DNA from: Marixanthomonas sp963974425
GTDB lineage: Bacteria; Bacteroidota; Bacteroidia; Flavobacteriales; Flavobacteriaceae
Direction of reading: 5' to 3'
Assembly: GCF_963974425.1 (NCBI RefSeq)
Contig: NZ_CAXBCK010000001.1
Span: 1-64,000, forward strand
DNA: 64,000 bases
Within the stretch, counting starts at the first letter, position 1, and each line of letters starts with the position of its first letter. The translations under genes were made by a program, and so were the position numbers. This document shows positions 44,777 through 52,971 of this stretch, piece by piece. The notes beneath the pieces are model-generated. The model was not told the origin of the DNA. It worked only from the letters and a program-made list of their open reading frames with translations, and searched no databases.

Positions 44777-46009
44777 CTACTCTTCAAATTCTTCTTTTAA
44801 AATGTTAATAACGTGCTTAACAGTTTCCTCTTCAAGATCGGTTCTCTTAATTAAATCGGCCATATCATACTCAAGAACACTCTTGGCTGTATCCAAACCA
44901 ATTTTTTGAAATTCTTTAATAATCCAATCTTCGATTTCATCGGAAAATTCACGTAATTCTACATCTTCTTCTGCGCCTTCACGCAACACATCAATTTCGT
45001 AACCAGTTAGTTGCCCGGCCAACCTGATGTTGTGACCGCCACGACCAATAGCTTTTGAAACTTCTTCTGGGCGCAATAAAACTTCTGCGCGTTTGGTTTC
45101 TTCATCTATCTTGATTGAGGTCACTTTTGCAGGACTCAATGCTCTTGTGATAAACAAATTAAGGTTATTGGTGTAATTTATTACATCAATATTTTCGTTA
45201 CCCAATTCACGAACTATGCCATGAATACGAGATCCTTTCATCCCTACACAAGCTCCTACAGGGTCGATACGATCATCGTACGAATCTACAGCAACTTTTG
45301 CTTTTTCACCTGGTATTCTTACAACTTTTTGAACATTTATTAACCCATCAAACACTTCAGGGATTTCTTGTTCAAATAATTTTTCAAGGAATATAGGGCT
45401 TGCACGTGACATGATAATAACCGGCTTGTTTCCTTTAAGCTCAACACTTTCAATAATTCCTCGGACATTGTCTCCTTTTCTGAAAAAATCTGAAGGAATT
45501 TGCCTGTCTTTCGGCATAATGATTTCGTTACCTTCATCATCAAGCAAAATTACAGCACGGTGACGAATGTGATGTACCTCAGCGGTGTAAATATCACCTT
45601 CTAGCTCTTTAAACTGCTTGTAAATGTTTGTATTATCGTGTTCGTGTATTTTTGAAATTAAATTTTGACGTAGCGCTAAAATAGAGCGGCGTCCTAAATC
45701 TATTAATTTTACTTCTTCTGAAACATCTTCCCCAATTTCAAAATCGGGTTCAATTTTTTGTGCTTCAGAAAGTGATATTTCTTCATTACTATCTTCAACT
45801 TCGCCATCTGCAACCACAATTCGGTTACGCCAAATTTCTAAATCACCTTTATCAGGATTTATAATTATATCAAAATTATCATCACTTCCGTATTTTTTCT
45901 TCAAAGCGTTTCTAAAAACGTCTTCCAGTATCGCCATAAGCGTTACCCTATCTATAAGCTTATCGTCTTTAAATTCCGAAAAAGAATCGATTAACGCTAA
46001 ATTTTCCAT
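44777..46009 (-). CDS. nusA: Transcription elongation/antitermination factor NusA
   Basis: 410 residues. N-terminal RNA polymerase-binding domain (ALIDSFSEFKDDKLIDR), S1 domain (about 135-200), and two KH domains with VGACVGMKGSRIHGIVREL and RPEEVSKAIGRGGHNIRLAG. It lacks the C-terminal acidic repeats of Escherichia coli NusA, which is usual outside proteobacteria. It acts in pausing, termination and antitermination. It sits between rimP (6 bases upstream) and infB (57 bases downstream). Confidence 0.97.
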   Translation of the reverse strand: MENLALIDSFSEFKDDKLIDRVTLMAILEDVFRNALKKKYGSDDNFDIIINPDKGDLEIWRNRIVVADGEVEDSNEEISLSEAQKIEPDFEIGEDVSEEVKLIDLGRRSILALRQNLISKIHEHDNTNIYKQFKELEGDIYTAEVHHIRHRAVILLDDEGNEIIMPKDRQIPSDFFRKGDNVRGIIESVELKGNKPVIIMSRASPIFLEKLFEQEIPEVFDGLINVQKVVRIPGEKAKVAVDSYDDRIDPVGACVGMKGSRIHGIVRELGNENIDVINYTNNLNLFITRALSPAKVTSIKIDEETKRAEVLLRPEEVSKAIGRGGHNIRLAGQLTGYEIDVLREGAEEDVELREFSDEIEDWIIKEFQKIGLDTAKSVLEYDMADLIKRTDLEEETVKHVINILKEEFEE

Positions 46010-46015
46010 GTCATT

Positions 46016-46480
46016 CTAATTAAATGTTATCATCACTTTTGCTTCAACAATATCGTTATAGGGCACAACTGCTTCTTTTTTAACAGTGTGCTTCCCCTTG
46101 CCAACTGGTTTGGGTTCGCGGGTTTTCCATTTTAAAGTAACCTCCTGCTCTGTAGCTTCTGTTAACTCTCCTTCAATGGATTCTCCAGATTCGGTTTTAA
46201 CCTGTAACTTTCTTCCAATATTTTTTTTGTATTGGCGAGGCGTCTGTAAAGGCTGTGAAACCCCAGCAGACATAACCTCTAAAGAAAAATCAGTTTCATC
46301 CCTATCTAGATTATGCTCAATAGCGCGACTTACAGCAATACAATCTTCAACGGTAACACCATTGTCACCATCTATGGTTATCCTAATCTGATTAGTTTCA
46401 GTAATAGTAAAGTCAATTAAAAACAACGATTTGTTGTCTTCAAGAGCTCTTTCCAATAATTGTAATACCTCTTCACGCAT
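46016..46480 (-). CDS. rimP: Ribosome maturation factor RimP
   Basis: 154 residues in two domains: the N-terminal part with FTITETNQIRITIDGDNGVTVEDC in cut form (ITIDGDNGVTVEDC) and VMSAGVSQPLQTPRQYKKNIG (here S-A-G in place of S-P-G), and the C-terminal Sm-like barrel. RimP is needed for 30S assembly. It is the first gene of rimP-nusA-infB, the standard order. Its ATG begins only 14 bases after the terminator-like hairpin in the leader. Confidence 0.93.
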   Translation of the reverse strand: MREEVLQLLERALEDNKSLFLIDFTITETNQIRITIDGDNGVTVEDCIAVSRAIEHNLDRDETDFSLEVMSAGVSQPLQTPRQYKKNIGRKLQVKTESGESIEGELTEATEQEVTLKWKTREPKPVGKGKHTVKKEAVVPYNDIVEAKVMITFN

Positions 46481-46493
46481 AAATTTAAGCTAT

Positions 46494-46520
46494 AAAAAGA
46501 GGGGACTTTTTTGTCCCCTC
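46494..46520 (-). terminator. Terminator-like hairpin in the rimP leader (possible attenuator)
   Basis: Perfect 8-bp GC-rich stem GAGGGGAC / GTCCCCTC with a 6-base loop, followed on the minus strand by five U residues (46494-46498). It lies between the predicted promoter at 46546-46553 and the rimP ATG, so transcripts must read through it. No gene upstream on the minus strand needs it, since the neighbour is divergent. Confidence 0.75.
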
Positions 46521-46545
46521 AGCTAGTTGCTTATCTAATTCGCTG

Positions 46546-46553
46546 CAAATATA
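46546..46553 (-). promoter_or_regulatory. -7 element of rimP-nusA-infB
   Basis: TATATTTG on the minus strand with a run of T where the -33 TTG would be (about 46574). It would start an RNA of about 45 bases before the hairpin's U-tract. Confidence 0.5.
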
Positions 46554-46593
46554 ATACAAATTTTAATATTATAAAAATGAGCAGCTACCAATT

Positions 46594-46601
46594 TATTTTT
46601 G
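46594..46601 (+). promoter_or_regulatory. -7 element of the universal stress protein gene
   Basis: TATTTTTG on the plus strand. Its predicted start point, about 46607, rules against an initiation codon at 46609 and supports one at 46639 or 46645. Confidence 0.4.
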
Positions 46602-46638
46602 TATTTTAATGGTACGAAAAAACACCTTCCAAAAAACC

Positions 46639-47466
46639 ATGTCTATGAAACGAATTTTAGTACCCACCGACTTCTCGCCCCAAGCAGAAAATGCACTAAA
46701 AGTTGCCGTTCAAATGGCAGAAAAACATGATAGTGAAATTTATTTGTTTCACACTGTAGAGTTGCCAAGTCATCTTGCAACTACTGCTAATACAAGCGCA
46801 TTACCAGAATCTATTTATTTTATAAAACTCACCGAAAAACGGTTTGCAGACATTATGGAACGCCCTTATATTGAAAATGTAAAAATAAGCCAAACTATTG
46901 GTCACGGCGAAATCTACGAAGACATTCTAAATGCGGTTAAGGAAAGAAATATAGACCTTATTATAATGGGGTCACACGGCGCTAATGGGTTTAAAGAAAT
47001 GTTCATAGGTAGTAATACTGAAAAAGTAGTTCGGACTTCAGAAATCCCTGTTTTAGTAATTAAAAATGAACACGAAAAATTTGAGGTTAATGACTTTGTT
47101 TTTGCAACCGATTTTTCTGAAGAATGTCGTTCGCCATTCAATAAAGCTCAAAAATTTGCAAATACATTGGGAGCCAAAATGCACTTACTCTATGTTAACA
47201 CACCCAGCGGCTTTAAAACCTCGACCGATGCCCATAAAATAATGAATAACTTCATCAAAGGTATGGGCACCGAAAACTACACCCTGAACATTTATAATGA
47301 AACTTCAGTAGAAAAGGGAATTTTAAATTTTACCAAAGAGAACAAATATCATTTAATTGGGATGAGCACACATGGCCGAAAAGGACTATCACACTTTTTT
47401 AATGGCAGCATTAGTGAGGATTTAGTAAACCACGCCAATATGCCTGTTATAACGTTTAAAATTTAA
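46639..47466 (+). CDS. Universal stress protein, two UspA domains
   Basis: 275 residues with two UspA domains (about 1-145 and 150-275). Both carry an ATP-loop like motif: MGSHGANGFKEMFIGSNTE and MSTHGRKGLSHFFNGSISE. The start MSMKRILVPTDFS is typical; MKR at 46645 is equally possible. UspA-type proteins bind ATP and respond to stress or growth arrest; the partner is unknown. It is divergent from rimP and overlaps the lipoprotein gene after it by one base (TAATG). Confidence 0.87.
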   Translation: MSMKRILVPTDFSPQAENALKVAVQMAEKHDSEIYLFHTVELPSHLATTANTSALPESIYFIKLTEKRFADIMERPYIENVKISQTIGHGEIYEDILNAVKERNIDLIIMGSHGANGFKEMFIGSNTEKVVRTSEIPVLVIKNEHEKFEVNDFVFATDFSEECRSPFNKAQKFANTLGAKMHLLYVNTPSGFKTSTDAHKIMNNFIKGMGTENYTLNIYNETSVEKGILNFTKENKYHLIGMSTHGRKGLSHFFNGSISEDLVNHANMPVITFKI

Positions 47467-48044
47467 TGAAACATACGCTACTATTCTTCTTTTATGTTTT
47501 TTTAATAAGTTGCGGAACTCCAAAAAAGAAAGAAAATAATATTATTGGCGACCCAAAACCAGTTAACCCTGAAACCTCAAAACCTGAAATTCCTGAAGGT
47601 GCTATTACAGCAGATTTTAATGGCGACAAAAGTCCTTTTTATGGGTTTGTACAAAAGGTAGATTTACAAAGAGGTATAACAACAGTTGGTTTTGAAAGAA
47701 AGCAGTATCCAGTCATTGAAATTCCTAAAAGTTATGGTGCTACTTTAGACACCCTGAAAATGAAAGGAATGGACAGAGATGTATTACTAGCTACCGTTAA
47801 GTTAAAAGACACAAACTTTAACAAATACTTTCTATACAAACTACAAAACAACCAATGGAAATCTGTTGTAAATGGTTTTGCCATCCATAAAGCCAACCGG
47901 CCAGACACGTTACAACCCATAGTTGTGGACCCGAAAGATTCAACTAAAGTAATCCGCTATTATTCAGTTTTTGATATGGATAAAAACTCTGAAACAGGAT
48001 ATAAATGGAAGTTGTTACAGGAAACTATACCGATAGAAAACTAA
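47466..48044 (+). CDS. Hypothetical lipoprotein
   Basis: 192 residues. The signal peptide ends in a lipobox (FLISCGTP), followed by a Lys/Pro-rich linker (about 20-45) and a beta-rich globular part. No family is recognised. Start codon overlaps the stop of the universal stress gene (TAATG), so both are in one transcript. The 3' end overlaps the convergent regulator gene by 4 bases. Confidence 0.75.
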   Translation: MKHTLLFFFYVFLISCGTPKKKENNIIGDPKPVNPETSKPEIPEGAITADFNGDKSPFYGFVQKVDLQRGITTVGFERKQYPVIEIPKSYGATLDTLKMKGMDRDVLLATVKLKDTNFNKYFLYKLQNNQWKSVVNGFAIHKANRPDTLQPIVVDPKDSTKVIRYYSVFDMDKNSETGYKWKLLQETIPIEN

Positions 48045-49744
48045 TTATCATTTAATTTTTTTATAAAATAAGAAGGATAGATACCTGTTTCTTGATGAAA
48101 TGCTTTCGAAAAGGATTGGGCAGTTCCAAAACCAGCTTCTTTGGCAATTGCTTTTATAGTATATGAGCGTGTTTTTTTATTTGTCTTTAACCGCTCTACC
48201 ATATAATTTATACGCAATGTTTTCAAATACTGACTAAAATTTTTCCCCTCTTTTTCATTAATCACCTTGGACAAATAAGAAGTATTTGTATCCAGTTTTT
48301 TTGCTAATTCAGCAAGAGTAAGATTTTTAACAAAACCATTGTTTTTTTCAAATTTCTCTAAATTTAAAGAGATGGTTTTGTAAACTTCTGGCGGAATATT
48401 ATGTACACTATTTTTTGCTTCAACAACTTTTTTTGATGTTTCCGTATTGTTTAATAACTCCTCAAAATTCTTTTTTTGTATTTTTTGTTTCAGTCGAAAA
48501 TAGAAAACCAGTAAAATCAAAACAACCGCGACTATAACAAGACCAGCTATTGCTGTATTCCCAAATTTGTTTTTTCTTGATAATTCATCAATCGCTTTTT
48601 GCTTTTTTTTGAGCAAAAGCGGAGTGTCATACTTTTTCACCAAATCTAGCTTCAACTCTTTTGATTGAGAAAGAGCACTATCAATTTCTAGCGTCTTATT
48701 TATATATTTTAATTGTTGGTCAAAATTTTCCTTTTCTTCATAGTATGTTATTATATGCTCGTAAGCATCTCGAAGTTCTGTGAATGAAAAATCTATTGAT
48801 TTTGCAATAGAATCAGTTTTTTTAAAATATCTAAAAGCGTTTTGTTCTCTACCTTGTTTTTTAAAAATTTCTCCCATATAGTAATATGCTATTGCTTTTG
48901 AGTAATCATCAATATGTGGAAGAGACGTTTCAAGACCTTCAAATGCTTTTTTCTCTCTTCCTGAAAAATATGCTATAACACCTTCAAGAAAAACAAAATT
49001 GTAATAGAAACTACTATCCTCTATCCTTATACTTTCTGTTCTTCCTTTTCTGGAATAAATTTTTGCTGAATCATTTTTTTTAAGTTTTATATATACATTA
49101 GACGTGTTATAAATTATACTCAGGTAATCTGCATTATCAAAATTCTTTTCATATTTGATAGTTTCCATTGAGTCTAATATTTTCTTGTACATAACAAGTG
49201 CTTCGCTATGACTACCTGCTCTGTCTTTTAAAATAGCAATCACTCTATAATTATATGATTGTTGTTGTTTATTACCTCTTTGTTCAGCAATCGAGTCCCC
49301 TTTTAAATAATCACTAAGCGCTTTCCGGTATTCACCCACTTCATTGTGCCAATATCCTCTTAAGAAATATCCGGTGGCTGGAAAGTTTTTGTGTTGCAAA
49401 TTTTTGGTGTACTGAACTATGGTATCAGCATAAGCGACCCCTAGCTCAGGCTCGCCATACATAGTGGAAAAATAATAATACCCTCTTGCAATATTAACAC
49501 TGTCATTATTCTTTTTTGCTTTGGCAATATAAGCAGCAGCTATTTTTTCTTTTAAAGCAATCGAATCTTCGGAAACATTTAAGTAGAACTGCTTGATTTC
49601 TTCGTATGATTTATCAATTAATTGATCAGTTTCTTCATTTTGAGAATGAATAACTCCAGAAGCTAAAAAAACAAATAAAAATAGCATTTGTTTATATATA
49701 ACAGAAAACTTAAATGAATGGAAACAATATATTTTACTGGGCAT
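48041..49744 (-). CDS. Membrane-bound TPR protein with AraC-type DNA-binding domain
   Basis: 567 residues. A signal or anchor stretch (about 20-35) leads into a long helical-repeat region with TPR-like rhythm (about 60-380: KALSDYLKGDSIAEQRG, AIAYYYMGEIFKKQGREQNA), then a membrane helix (about 394-415) and a C-terminal AraC HTH (about 465-565: TNTSYLSKVINEKEGKNF, AIAKEAGFGTAQSFSKAFH). Such hybrid regulators sense periplasmic signals and regulate near genes. The target is unknown; a 12-bp direct repeat lies 30-63 bases before its ATG. An alternative start is the second Met, 19 codons on. Confidence 0.87.
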   Translation of the reverse strand: MPSKIYCFHSFKFSVIYKQMLFLFVFLASGVIHSQNEETDQLIDKSYEEIKQFYLNVSEDSIALKEKIAAAYIAKAKKNNDSVNIARGYYYFSTMYGEPELGVAYADTIVQYTKNLQHKNFPATGYFLRGYWHNEVGEYRKALSDYLKGDSIAEQRGNKQQQSYNYRVIAILKDRAGSHSEALVMYKKILDSMETIKYEKNFDNADYLSIIYNTSNVYIKLKKNDSAKIYSRKGRTESIRIEDSSFYYNFVFLEGVIAYFSGREKKAFEGLETSLPHIDDYSKAIAYYYMGEIFKKQGREQNAFRYFKKTDSIAKSIDFSFTELRDAYEHIITYYEEKENFDQQLKYINKTLEIDSALSQSKELKLDLVKKYDTPLLLKKKQKAIDELSRKNKFGNTAIAGLVIVAVVLILLVFYFRLKQKIQKKNFEELLNNTETSKKVVEAKNSVHNIPPEVYKTISLNLEKFEKNNGFVKNLTLAELAKKLDTNTSYLSKVINEKEGKNFSQYLKTLRINYMVERLKTNKKTRSYTIKAIAKEAGFGTAQSFSKAFHQETGIYPSYFIKKLNDN

Positions 49745-50008
49745 TAGGAATGTTTTAGGCTTTTAATTACTATGACTGTAAATTTACGAACTACAACTGT
49801 AAATTTATAAATATCAAGATAAGCGAATTGTTTTTCTAAAAAAAAGATCGAATATTTGAAAAATAAAAATCAACCGATGGTTTTTGCTTTATATAAATTA
49901 ACTGGGGAGTTACAAAGCAAAATACTTAAGGTTGTTTTTTTTTATAGAAAAGCAAAACAACACATAAAGTAATTAATAGATTATCTAATTGAATTAATTT
50001 ATTAAAAA
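49745..50008. other. Intergenic region between AraC-type regulator and pigment cluster end
   Basis: 264 AT-rich bases without a gene. It contains a direct repeat (see separate entry), a small hairpin TAACT-GGGG-AGTTA (49899-49912) and an A/T-rich inverted repeat GTTGTTTT/AAAACAAC (about 49933-49962) that could end the pigment operon. Confidence 0.5.
49775..49807. repeat. 12-bp direct repeat with 21-bp period, possible AraC-type operator
   Basis: ACTGTAAATTTA at 49775-49786 and again, identical, at 49796-49807. The match extends with gaps (TA two bases before, AA two bases after each copy). The 21-bp period puts both copies on the same face of the DNA, as in operators for AraC-family dimers. 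It lies just upstream of the AraC-type regulator gene. Confidence 0.6.
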
Positions 50009-51298
50009 CTACTTCCTTTTATCGATAATTAATTCTGGTTTCCTATCAGTTTTCGACTTTCTCAATTTTTCAATCACTTCTAGTTTTTCAAAAATTAATT
50101 GCGGTGTAACCCTTAACTTAGCTCTAAAATGATCTTTAATTTCTGTAGTTAATTTGTCTGAAGGATCTTGTGCAGCTATTTTTAATAAAATTTCATCCGT
50201 ACCCAAATCGTTGGTTGAAATTTCAATTATAAAAGTTTCTACAGCTTCAAAACGTTGTAACACATTTAGCATAGCTGGTGGATAAAGAGTAGTTCCTTTA
50301 TATTTTATCATCTGTTTTTTTCTACCAACAATAGGTCCTAAACGCTTTGTATTCCTTCCACAGGAACACGGTTCAGGATGTACTTTAAGCATATCGCCGG
50401 TTTTAAAGCGCAATAACGGCATTCCTTCCACGCCTAACGTAGTAATAGTCAATTCGCCTACCTCGCCTTCTTCAACAGGTTTATTTTCGTCGTTTAAAAT
50501 TTCAGTAATAATCAACTCTGGATGATGATGCCCGCCAAGATGGACCTCGCATTCATTAAAAGCAGTGCTCATTTCGGTAGAAGCATACGTAGAAAAGAGC
50601 TCAATGTCCCATTTAGATTTTATTTTTTCGGAAAGAACATTCAAGGTAAAATCTTGGTTTCTGATGGGTTCACCAATACAAATAGCTGCTTTTACACTTG
50701 TTTTGTTTATATCAATATTGTGGGTTTCGGCATAGGTTATTAGTTTCAGTAAAAAGGAAGGTACCGTAATCAAATACGTGGGTTGAAATTTTAAAATAGA
50801 ATCCCATTGCAATTCGGGCACACCAGAACCTACACGAATAATTCCGGCGCCTAGTTTTCGAGCCCCTAAAAAATAGGCCATCCCTGCCATAAAGCGACGA
50901 TCCATCGTAGTCATTAATTGAATGGTATCGTCTTTCGTTACCCCTGAACACGCAAACGAAATTGCTTCGTTATACGCCAACCTATCTAAATCGGCGTCGG
51001 TTAAACCAATTACTACCGGCTCACCCAGGGTTCCAGAAGTGGTAACATAATCTATTATTTTCTGCTTAGGGACACATAAAAAATCTTCATTATGTTTTTG
51101 TAAATCATCCTTGGTGGTCACCGGAATACGCTGCAAATCTTCTAAGGTTTTTATATGCTCTGGCAGAATGTTATGTGTTTCAAATAGCCTTTTATAAAAT
51201 GGGGAGTTGCCATTAACATAACTCACTACTTTTTTAAGCTTTTCTTCCTGAAAGCGTTTAATCTCTTCATTTGATGCTCTTTCTATTTCAGGGATCAT
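50009..51298 (-). CDS. Phenylacetate-CoA ligase-like adenylate-forming enzyme
   Basis: 429 residues. The PaaK-like start (RFQEEKLKKVVSYVNGNSPFYKRLF in cut form SPFYKRLF), AMP-binding motif TTSGTLGEPVVIGLT, STYASTEMS for adenylate binding, and RFKTGDML are present. PaaK-type enzymes activate aryl acids as CoA or ACP thioesters, fitting loading of an aromatic starter or pigment acyl unit in a flexirubin pathway. It is the last gene of the cluster on this strand; its start overlaps the acyltransferase stop (TAATG). Confidence 0.87.
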   Translation of the reverse strand: MIPEIERASNEEIKRFQEEKLKKVVSYVNGNSPFYKRLFETHNILPEHIKTLEDLQRIPVTTKDDLQKHNEDFLCVPKQKIIDYVTTSGTLGEPVVIGLTDADLDRLAYNEAISFACSGVTKDDTIQLMTTMDRRFMAGMAYFLGARKLGAGIIRVGSGVPELQWDSILKFQPTYLITVPSFLLKLITYAETHNIDINKTSVKAAICIGEPIRNQDFTLNVLSEKIKSKWDIELFSTYASTEMSTAFNECEVHLGGHHHPELIITEILNDENKPVEEGEVGELTITTLGVEGMPLLRFKTGDMLKVHPEPCSCGRNTKRLGPIVGRKKQMIKYKGTTLYPPAMLNVLQRFEAVETFIIEISTNDLGTDEILLKIAAQDPSDKLTTEIKDHFRAKLRVTPQLIFEKLEVIEKLRKSKTDRKPELIIDKRK

Positions 51299-52971
51299 TA
51301 GCGTAATTTTCGTTTTGTTTTTTTAAGATACTTCTCCACTTCTTTTTCATCCGGAACTGTGGTTATCTCTTTGCTTTCTGCCAAAGTAAGAGCTTTTAAG
51401 GCTTTTTCGTACTGTTTATGCTCGTAATAATACTTCCCTACTAAAAAGTGTGCTTTCCAATATTCAGGGTTTAAAGACTGTAAATTCATTAATTGAGCAG
51501 CGCCTATTTCAGATTCTTCTTCTAAGGCTGTTTCTACTTTACCTTCTAAAATACGATAGGCTTCATAATCTTTAAATTCTTGAGAATGTACAAAAGGATC
51601 TTCAGCAATAGTTAAGTTTTCTTCGGAAATGGGCTGACCTGAAAACTTCCTGTCTTCATTAAAAACAGCGTTTAGATCATACGCAATAAATTCCCCTAAT
51701 TGATATGGGTTTGAAGACACCCAAACAGTTAAATCTTCTGGCTGAAAAACAATCCCGTGATGCGCCAATAGTTGATTTAATGCTTTTTCATTACCAAAAC
51801 CCAAAGCTGCATCATTCAATCCTTTTTTATTCCGAAGAATAGCTACTGCTTCTTTCGGATTAATTTTTGAATTTTTATCCAATAACTCTTCCATCCGCTC
51901 AAATCGATATTGTGAATGGCTTTCTTTAATCCATTTCACGTTTTTTCGGTCGTTAGCAAAGGTTTCACTCTGAAAATGATTGGAACAAATTAATTCACTC
52001 GTATTCACCACTTCATAGACACCTAAATCATTTGGCGACACTTCTATAATAGTTGCTTTTCCATCGTTGGCGCTGCCTACAAAAATAGCTTCCGAAACAA
52101 ACACTTCTCTCTTTTTTGCAATTTCGATGGCTTCATCAATCGTAGAGGCATATTGCAAAATTTCTCGCGTTACCAATGAAATTGGTGTTTTCGCTACTAA
52201 CGGAATATCCGATTTTCCTGCATTGATCGTTACAGTTAATCCTTGATTGTTCATCCCTGAAACCACACCCATCATCCCGCCCCAAGTAACCGACATAAAT
52301 GGATAGCCTTGATCGGGTTTTACAAAGGCGATTATTTTATCTTCGGCAAATGCATCGCCAGCGTAAAAATCGAAATTACGAGCGATGAGTAGGTTGCCGT
52401 CTTCCGATTTATCACCCCAAACAGCAAAAGAGCTACAGCCTACCAACGCCAAGTCTTTTAATGCGTGCCCAATGTCGTGCGCGCCGTGCAAATACAACGC
52501 TCTTAAATACGGTGGCGCGATGTTGTTAAATTCTCCAGAAGCATAACGGGAAACGCCATAAATTTCAGTTTTGTATTCTTCAGTCACGTGTTTGTAGAGC
52601 TTGCGATTGTACCACGATAGAAATTTCCGAAGGAATTTTTGTTTCCCTTTTGAAGGAACCATTTCTTCAACTTTATTTAAGAACACCCGCTCTTGTTTTT
52701 GAAGCAATTCTTGAGTCAAACTTCCGGTTAATAAACCTATTTCCAGTGGGTCGCCTTCTACGTACAACTCCCATTGGCCGTGTTTGTTTTTGGTAAGAAA
52801 GTTGTTTCCGGCAAGGTAGGTAGAATCGTTGATAATTTCCCGTTCGGGAATATTAGCATTATACTGACTGATATCTGGTCGATCTTCTAACGATTTTTTC
52901 ACACCACAAGAAGCCAGCAACAAAAAAAGTGCAGACCAAATAAAATAGTTTATAGCAGGTTGATTACGCAT
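51298..52971 (-). CDS. C45-family autoproteolytic acyltransferase/hydrolase lipoprotein
   Basis: 557 residues. Lipoprotein signal ending LLLASC (C22), then the Ntn-hydrolase domain of the penicillin acyltransferase type: ALVGCSSFAVWG with the putative nucleophile C179 preceded by Gly, and RNFDFYAGDAF and GMNNQGLTVTINAG after it. The last about 100 residues are TPR-like. Such enzymes self-cleave before the Cys and act on amide or ester bonds. In flexirubin clusters this family is a regular member, perhaps attaching the dialkylresorcinol to the polyene acid; that role is inferred. Confidence 0.83.
   Translation of the reverse strand: MRNQPAINYFIWSALFLLLASCGVKKSLEDRPDISQYNANIPEREIINDSTYLAGNNFLTKNKHGQWELYVEGDPLEIGLLTGSLTQELLQKQERVFLNKVEEMVPSKGKQKFLRKFLSWYNRKLYKHVTEEYKTEIYGVSRYASGEFNNIAPPYLRALYLHGAHDIGHALKDLALVGCSSFAVWGDKSEDGNLLIARNFDFYAGDAFAEDKIIAFVKPDQGYPFMSVTWGGMMGVVSGMNNQGLTVTINAGKSDIPLVAKTPISLVTREILQYASTIDEAIEIAKKREVFVSEAIFVGSANDGKATIIEVSPNDLGVYEVVNTSELICSNHFQSETFANDRKNVKWIKESHSQYRFERMEELLDKNSKINPKEAVAILRNKKGLNDAALGFGNEKALNQLLAHHGIVFQPEDLTVWVSSNPYQLGEFIAYDLNAVFNEDRKFSGQPISEENLTIAEDPFVHSQEFKDYEAYRILEGKVETALEEESEIGAAQLMNLQSLNPEYWKAHFLVGKYYYEHKQYEKALKALTLAESKEITTVPDEKEVEKYLKKTKRKLR

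Noticed and set aside
49899..49912. A third hairpin with a GGGG loop (TAACT-GGGG-AGTTA) similar to the small RNA loops
   Set aside because: It has a shorter stem, a different loop size, no TAnnTTTG at the right distance and no clear terminator, so it is not counted as a third copy.
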